This document shows, one piece after another, positions 59,163 to 64,000 of a DNA stretch of 64,000 nucleotides. The notes beneath the pieces are model-generated. The model did not search any database. It saw only the letters and a program-made list of their open reading frames with translations, and was not told the DNA's origin. How positions within the stretch are numbered: the first letter of the stretch is position 1; every line of letters starts with the position of its first letter. Source of the DNA: an uncultured Porphyromonadaceae bacterium (GTDB taxonomy: Bacteria > Bacteroidota > Bacteroidia > Bacteroidales > Muribaculaceae); NCBI GenBank assembly GCA_902495075.1, contig CABUVO010000019.1, positions 1-64,000 of the forward strand. The letters are read 5' to 3'. The position numbers and the translations under genes were made by a program.

Positions 59163-60535
59163 AAAACCTCTATTTTGTCGGTGCCGGAGGCATAGGCATG
59201 GCAAATCTTGTAAGATATTATCTGCGCCACGGCTATCCGGTAGCTGGATATGACCGCACTCCGTCTCTTCTCACGAATGCCCTTGAAAACGAAGGCGCAA
59301 TATTGACTTTTAACGATTCAGAAGATGAGATTCCTGCTGATTTCAGGAGTCCTGAGGAAACATTAGTGGTTTACACTCCGGCTGTGCCTGAATCAAATAA
59401 GATCCTCTCATTTTTCCGCAACAATGGCTTCGAGGTGATAAAACGTGCTGCCTTGCTCGGCAGGATCACACGAGACACAGACGCCATCTGCGTGGCCGGT
59501 TCACACGGGAAGACCACTACATCCTCGATGATTGCAAATATCCTGCGTGATTCTGAAAAAGGCTGCACTGCCTTCCTCGGCGGAATCCTGAGAAACACAG
59601 GCAGCAATCTCGTGCTCAACGAAAAATCCCCTTTCTCAGTAATTGAGGCGGATGAATACGACCGCTCTTTCCATCATCTTCACCCGTATATAGCGGTTGT
59701 CACCTCCACTGACCCTGACCACCTTGACATATATGGAGATGAAGAGCATTACCTTGAAGCATTCTCAATCTTCACTTCTCTTATTCGCCCTGAAGGAACG
59801 CTCATAACTCACGTCGGGTTAAAATATCATCCCGATGTCAAGGAAGGAGTAACCGTCCAGACATACAGCGGTGGCGCTGATGGCGACTGGCATGCCGAAG
59901 ATATATTATTTGGAGACGGACGCCTTTCATTCACTCTCGTTGGTCCTGACAATCTGAGGATCGAGGATATCCGTATTGGTGTTCCCGTAGAAATAAACAT
60001 AGACAATGCCGTGGCGGCAGCAGCCGCAGCCATAACGGCAGGAGCTTCGGAGGAAGACGTGAAGCGCGGAATAGCAACATTCATGGGAGCAAAACGCCGC
60101 TTCGAAATATGGCTCGATGGATCTGCTCATCCGGGCGCACCGGTTCTTATCGATGACTATGCACACAGTCCAAATGAGGTCAAAAACTCGATTCGTTCTG
60201 TCAAAAAGCTATACCCGGAAAGAAAACTTGCAGTAATATTCCAGCCACATCTTTACACGCGCACCCGCGATTTCGCACCGGAATTTGCCGCCGCCCTCTC
60301 GGAAGCTGACACCGTCATCATGCCCGAAATTTATCCCGCAAGGGAATTGCCAATACCCGGAATAACAACAGACATCATTCTCAAAGATGTAAAATCATCT
60401 GAAAAAACATATTGCGAGCGAAAAGATTTGTTGAATCTGATAAAAAATAGTAACTTTGAAATCTTGATGACACTGGGAGCCGCCGATATTGATCGGATGC
60501 TTCCGGAGATTCGTGATATATTATCGTTAAGATAG
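59159..60535 (+). CDS. murC: UDP-MurNAc:L-alanine ligase
   Basis: Adds L-alanine to UDP-MurNAc, the first peptide step of peptidoglycan synthesis. Marks: YFVGAGGIGMANLVRYYL, the ATP loop CVAGSHGKTTTSSMIANIL, VIEADEYDRSFHHLHP, STDPDHLDIYGDE, and IDDYAHSPNEVKNSIR with FQPHLYTRTRDF. The GIGMA motif and dcw place favour MurC over Mpl. 458 residues is normal. It starts with ATG overlapping the murG stop (ATGA). Confidence 0.95.
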   Translation: MKNLYFVGAGGIGMANLVRYYLRHGYPVAGYDRTPSLLTNALENEGAILTFNDSEDEIPADFRSPEETLVVYTPAVPESNKILSFFRNNGFEVIKRAALLGRITRDTDAICVAGSHGKTTTSSMIANILRDSEKGCTAFLGGILRNTGSNLVLNEKSPFSVIEADEYDRSFHHLHPYIAVVTSTDPDHLDIYGDEEHYLEAFSIFTSLIRPEGTLITHVGLKYHPDVKEGVTVQTYSGGADGDWHAEDILFGDGRLSFTLVGPDNLRIEDIRIGVPVEINIDNAVAAAAAAITAGASEEDVKRGIATFMGAKRRFEIWLDGSAHPGAPVLIDDYAHSPNEVKNSIRSVKKLYPERKLAVIFQPHLYTRTRDFAPEFAAALSEADTVIMPEIYPARELPIPGITTDIILKDVKSSEKTYCERKDLLNLIKNSNFEILMTLGAADIDRMLPEIRDILSLR

Positions 60536-60550
60536 CCACAAAATATAGAT

Positions 60551-61387
60551 ATGAGGAATACCATCTTGAAATGGCTGTTGCTGATCCTATTAATGGGATA
60601 CACCACCTGGATAACCGTATGGGCTAATCAGGAGGCGGATCGTCACAAATGCACAGGAGTCATTATCAAGGTGTTGGGCACAGACAATCCAAAAATCCTT
60701 GAACGCACAAAAAGCGGTATCGAAACAGAGCTTTCAAGATATCCCGAACAGATCAAGGGCACGCCCGTCCATAATCTGGATACCCGCAAGATTGAGAAGT
60801 ATCTATCTTCGATATCAAATTTTGAAAGGGTTGATTGCATGATCAACTCCGACAATCATCTCCTCGTTGAAGCAAGACCTCTTGAGCCGGTGATGCGCGT
60901 GTTCGATGCCGGAAAATCATATTACATCAACCGCGAAGGAAAAAGAATCGAAGCAAAAGCCGAATTTTTCACCGATGTGCCGGTTGTATGCGGCAGCTTC
61001 AACAAGAAGTTTACGGCTAAGAAGGTTCTTCCTCTTGTGAGATATCTCAACTCTGATCCAAAACTCGCCAACATCGTAAGTATGATCGTGGCGCGTGACG
61101 AAAGGAACTTGATTCTTGTGCCCCGCATTAAAGGTCATGTGATAAACTTTGGCGACACTACAAGGATGCAGGAGAAAAGCAGGAATCTTTTCCTTTTCTA
61201 CCGAAAGGTCATGCCGCATAAGGGATGGATGGAATATGACACGATTTCTGTCAAATTCCGCAACCAGATAGTGGCAACCAGAAGAGACAAAACAATACAA
61301 CAGCATAGCGAAGACTATACCGAAGAAATTGATCTGGAAGAACATACCCTTCCTGACATCTCCGGAGAGCAGACTTCAACTGAATAA
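60551..61387 (+). CDS. ftsQ: Cell division protein FtsQ
   Basis: Bitopic divisome protein linking cytoplasmic and periplasmic parts. One N-terminal helix (about 5-24, ILKWLLLILLMGYTTWITVW) and a POTRA-like periplasmic region (HKCTGVIIKVLGTDNPK, NFERVDCMINSDNHLLVEAR). Low conservation is usual; identity rests on topology and its place between murC and ftsA. 278 residues with an acidic, Glu-rich end. Confidence 0.9.
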   Translation: MRNTILKWLLLILLMGYTTWITVWANQEADRHKCTGVIIKVLGTDNPKILERTKSGIETELSRYPEQIKGTPVHNLDTRKIEKYLSSISNFERVDCMINSDNHLLVEARPLEPVMRVFDAGKSYYINREGKRIEAKAEFFTDVPVVCGSFNKKFTAKKVLPLVRYLNSDPKLANIVSMIVARDERNLILVPRIKGHVINFGDTTRMQEKSRNLFLFYRKVMPHKGWMEYDTISVKFRNQIVATRRDKTIQQHSEDYTEEIDLEEHTLPDISGEQTSTE

Positions 61388-61399
61388 TAATTATTGGTA

Positions 61400-62713
61400 A
61401 TGGCGGAAGATAGATATGTCGCTGCAATTGAGATAAGCAGCTCCAAGATAGTAGCGGTCGTAGGCAAGATGCATGCCGGTGGTCAGCTTGATATTATAGC
61501 CTCCGAGCAGGAGAAGGGGGTGGAAAGCGTGCGCTATGGCGTGATACGCAACCTTGAGGAAGCCTCCAACCGCATATTAAGAATTCTCAATAAACTCGAA
61601 CGTAAGCCAGCGGTAGCTCCCAGAAAAATAACAGGGCTGTTCGTGGGACTATCCGGGCTTTCTCTGCACTCCATTCAGACCCGGGTATCTATCAATCTGC
61701 CCGATGATACGGAAATAACCGATGAAATCATCCAACGTCTGCAAAAACAGGCAAGCCATACCGCCATCGATTCATCCCTGGAAACGATTGATGCCGTGCC
61801 ACGTATTTTCACGGTAGGAAGGACCGAAACAATTACTCCAAAAGGCGTAGTTGGCAACAACATCAGTGCAAACTATGATCTCATTGTGTGTCGTCCGGAA
61901 ATCAAAAACAACCTTATCCGCACTGTTGAGGATAAGGTAAAAATCCCAATCAAGGGGATTGTTGTAACAGCGCTCGCTGCCGGTCAACTAATTCTCAGCG
62001 CTGAAGAGAAACGTTTAGGATGCATGCTCGTGGATATGGGTGCAGAGACAACTACTGTCTCAATTTATAAAAACGGGCATCTTGTATACTTCGCCACTCT
62101 TCCGCTTGGAGGAAGAAATATCACCCGCGATCTTACAACCCTTAACCTCCTCGAAGAACGTGCTGAAGAAACAAAAATATCAAACGGAAGCGCAATTCCC
62201 CGCGAGACCAAGACAAACCTCAACTATAATGGTGTCCGCGATGCGGATGTTTCCAATTATATTGTTGCCCGTTCGGAGGAGATTGTTGTCAATGTGCTCA
62301 AACAGATACAGTATGCCGAACTTAAAGACAGCGACCTCCCGGGAGGAATTATCGTAATCGGGGGGGCATCAAAACTTAACGGCATGCTTGATCTGATAAC
62401 CAATAAAAGCAGTCTCAATGTGCGCCGCGGTGTCCTTCCTCAATACATCCGTCTTGAGGACACAAAGATAAACTCCGCCGACATAATAGAAGTAGCAAGT
62501 GTCCTATACGCAGGAGCATCGGAAAACCAGGATGAGTGTCTCGAACGCCCTGAGCTGGAGAAAGTGCCGATTACCGGCGTTCAGGAGGAAGAACCGGAGC
62601 CGGAAATACCAGTAAAACCAACCGGAGGAGGTTTCAAATGGTGGGAAAAATTCAAAGACAAGCTCTCAGGAACTTTTGGGAATACGGAAGATGATTCCGA
62701 TGAACTTAATTAA
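61400..62713 (+). CDS. ftsA: Cell division protein FtsA
   Basis: Actin-like ATPase that tethers FtsZ to the membrane. Marks: AAIEISSSKIVAVVGKM (phosphate 1), the SHS2-like 1C region (GLFVGLSGLSLHSIQTRVS), MLVDMGAETTTVSIYKNG (phosphate 2), and IVIGGASKLNGMLDLI. The C-terminus GGGFKWWEKFKDKLSGTFG is an amphipathic membrane-binding segment. A TTG at 61394 could add two residues; ATG 61400 is the better start, giving 437 residues. It is followed by ftsZ after 19 bases. Confidence 0.96.
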   Translation: MAEDRYVAAIEISSSKIVAVVGKMHAGGQLDIIASEQEKGVESVRYGVIRNLEEASNRILRILNKLERKPAVAPRKITGLFVGLSGLSLHSIQTRVSINLPDDTEITDEIIQRLQKQASHTAIDSSLETIDAVPRIFTVGRTETITPKGVVGNNISANYDLIVCRPEIKNNLIRTVEDKVKIPIKGIVVTALAAGQLILSAEEKRLGCMLVDMGAETTTVSIYKNGHLVYFATLPLGGRNITRDLTTLNLLEERAEETKISNGSAIPRETKTNLNYNGVRDADVSNYIVARSEEIVVNVLKQIQYAELKDSDLPGGIIVIGGASKLNGMLDLITNKSSLNVRRGVLPQYIRLEDTKINSADIIEVASVLYAGASENQDECLERPELEKVPITGVQEEEPEPEIPVKPTGGGFKWWEKFKDKLSGTFGNTEDDSDELN

Positions 62714-62732
62714 CCCTTAGAATCTTACTCAA

Positions 62733-64000
62733 ATGGATATCGATACATATACTCCCGATTTTCACGATCTTACTGATGAATCCGGTTTTGTAAAAGACAC
62801 CAGTGACTCAATTATTAAAGTCATTGGCGTAGGAGGTGGCGGCAGCAACGCTGTCAACTACATGTACGCGCAGAAAATCCCGCATGTGAATTTCGTGGTA
62901 TGCAACACAGATGCCCAGCATCTTGAGAAATCACCTGTTCCCAATAAGCTCCTTATCGGAAAGGAAATCACCAACGGGCTTGGGGCTGGCAACGTTCCTG
63001 ATGTTGGCAGGCAATGTGCTGAAGCTTCAGCCGACAAAATCAAGGAACTATTTGACAGCAAAACCGAAATGGTTTTTATTACAGCCGGAATGGGAGGTGG
63101 AACTGGTACCGGCGCTGCGCCTGTTGTGGCTCAGCTGGCAAAAGAAGCCGGAATGCTCACAATTGGCATTGTCACAGTGCCTTTCTTCTTTGAAGGTGAG
63201 AAAAAAATACTCAAAGCCATTGAGGGCGCTAAAGAAATGAAGAAACATGTTGACGCACTTCTCGTTATAAATAATGAAAATCTTATCGATCTCTACAAGG
63301 ATCTCGATTTCTTCAATGCTTTCGGAAAAGCCGACGACACTCTTGCAAATGCAGCCCGAAGCATCTCGGAAATCATTTCCGAACCTTGCTATATCAATGT
63401 CGATTTTCAAGATGTCAAAACGACACTGAAAGAAGCCGGCACTGCCATCATCTCAACAGCAGAAGGGGAAGGTGAGCACAGAATATCAAAAGCGATTGAT
63501 AAGGCACTCCATTCTCCGTTACTAAAAACTCACGATATATATTCCTCGAAACGCATTCTGCTCAAAGTTGTGTGCTGGAAAGATTCTCCCAATTCACTGA
63601 AGATGGAAGAGATGTCGGAAATAAATCAGTTCACGTCTCAACTTCCTCCAAACATTGATGTGAAGTGGGGTATCGGTGACAATCCGGGAATGGGTGACAA
63701 GGTAAAAATTACAGTACTCGCATCCGGTTTCGATATGACCTTGAAAGAGTCAGATACTGTATGTGTTAAACCGGTTACATCTGGAGGCGATAAAATGGGT
63801 CCCATAGTGCTTGTGTCTGACGAGGATCAACCCACGGGTGAGAAAGCACTTCAAGACAAAATCAAGCAGATGGAGGTTCAGGAAACTATGGGCACCATCT
63901 ATGGGCATGAAAAGATCAAGGAGAAAAACCGCGCATCTGATGAAACACGTTATGTTGTGCTCAAGCCGTCGCAGTTTGATGATCTCGATGTTATAGCCAT
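62733..64000 (+). CDS. ftsZ: Cell division protein FtsZ (runs past the window end)
   Basis: Tubulin-like GTPase forming the division ring. The frame starts at ATG 62733 and is open to the last base (422 codons visible). GTP-binding parts: IKVIGVGGGGSNAVNYMY, the tubulin signature AGMGGGTGTGAAPVVAQL, and TVPFFFEGEKKILKAIEGA. The T7-like segment NIDVKWGIGDNPGMGDKVK follows in the C-terminal domain. The variable linker begins near residue 360; the C-terminal peptide that binds FtsA lies outside the window. Confidence 0.97.
   Translation, partial: MDIDTYTPDFHDLTDESGFVKDTSDSIIKVIGVGGGGSNAVNYMYAQKIPHVNFVVCNTDAQHLEKSPVPNKLLIGKEITNGLGAGNVPDVGRQCAEASADKIKELFDSKTEMVFITAGMGGGTGTGAAPVVAQLAKEAGMLTIGIVTVPFFFEGEKKILKAIEGAKEMKKHVDALLVINNENLIDLYKDLDFFNAFGKADDTLANAARSISEIISEPCYINVDFQDVKTTLKEAGTAIISTAEGEGEHRISKAIDKALHSPLLKTHDIYSSKRILLKVVCWKDSPNSLKMEEMSEINQFTSQLPPNIDVKWGIGDNPGMGDKVKITVLASGFDMTLKESDTVCVKPVTSGGDKMGPIVLVSDEDQPTGEKALQDKIKQMEVQETMGTIYGHEKIKEKNRASDETRYVVLKPSQFDDLDVIA

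Overview
The window reads as chromosomal DNA of a gut-type Bacteroidales, most likely a Muribaculaceae-like genus. The signs are a SusC/SusD pair, type IX secretion (T9SS) C-terminal sorting domains, promoters of the Bacteroidota type (TTTG or TTG about 20 bases before TAnnTTTG), a serine-type sulfatase and a Bacteroidota-style dcw cluster with mDAP-type MurE and PASTA-containing FtsI. The family-level placement is inference. No rRNA, tRNA, CRISPR array or transposase was found.

Layout. (1) 1-827: the end of an upstream gene with its terminator, then repeat-rich intergenic DNA. (2) 828-10207: a nutrient-capture locus on + with a secreted protein, a glycerophosphodiesterase lipoprotein, SusC, SusD, a serine-type sulfatase and an S1/P1 nuclease. 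On -, a DUF805-like membrane protein and a GH2 beta-galactosidase follow (10306-14090). (3) 14177-20488: a phage-derived island. Scaffold-like, major-capsid-like, small and neck-adaptor-like genes lie on -, and a small-terminase-like gene with an intact large terminase lies divergently on +. No portal, protease, tail, lysis or integrase gene is present. Heptamer/octamer inverted-repeat arrays fill most of its gene junctions. (4) 20628-26913: HAD phosphatase, aroB, WYL regulator, CBS-nucleotidyltransferase, obg and a PlsC-type acyltransferase. (5) 26993-31070: an AT-rich stretch on - with two T9SS surface proteins, a phosphate-binding-protein-like fusion and a frameshifted Cys/His-domain protein. 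(6) 31344-48874: pyrG, a long PurF-like protein, yidC, an iron-sulfur membrane protein, thyA, a LacI regulator, a candidate small RNA, a MINPP-type phosphatase, folD, topA and an AsmA-family protein. (7) 49014-64000: the dcw cluster rsmH-ftsL-ftsI-murE-mraY-murD-ftsW-murG-murC-ftsQ-ftsA-ftsZ (cut by the window end), without mraZ or murF.

How the parts work together. The SusCD locus pairs an importer with periplasmic or surface hydrolases for phosphodiesters and sulfate esters, so it may scavenge phosphate- or sulfate-bearing substrates rather than a plain glycan. The dcw genes make lipid II and the divisome. The most unusual part is the capsid/terminase island: packaging and head-type genes retained without the rest of a phage, in divergent orientation and riddled with short-period palindromic repeats.
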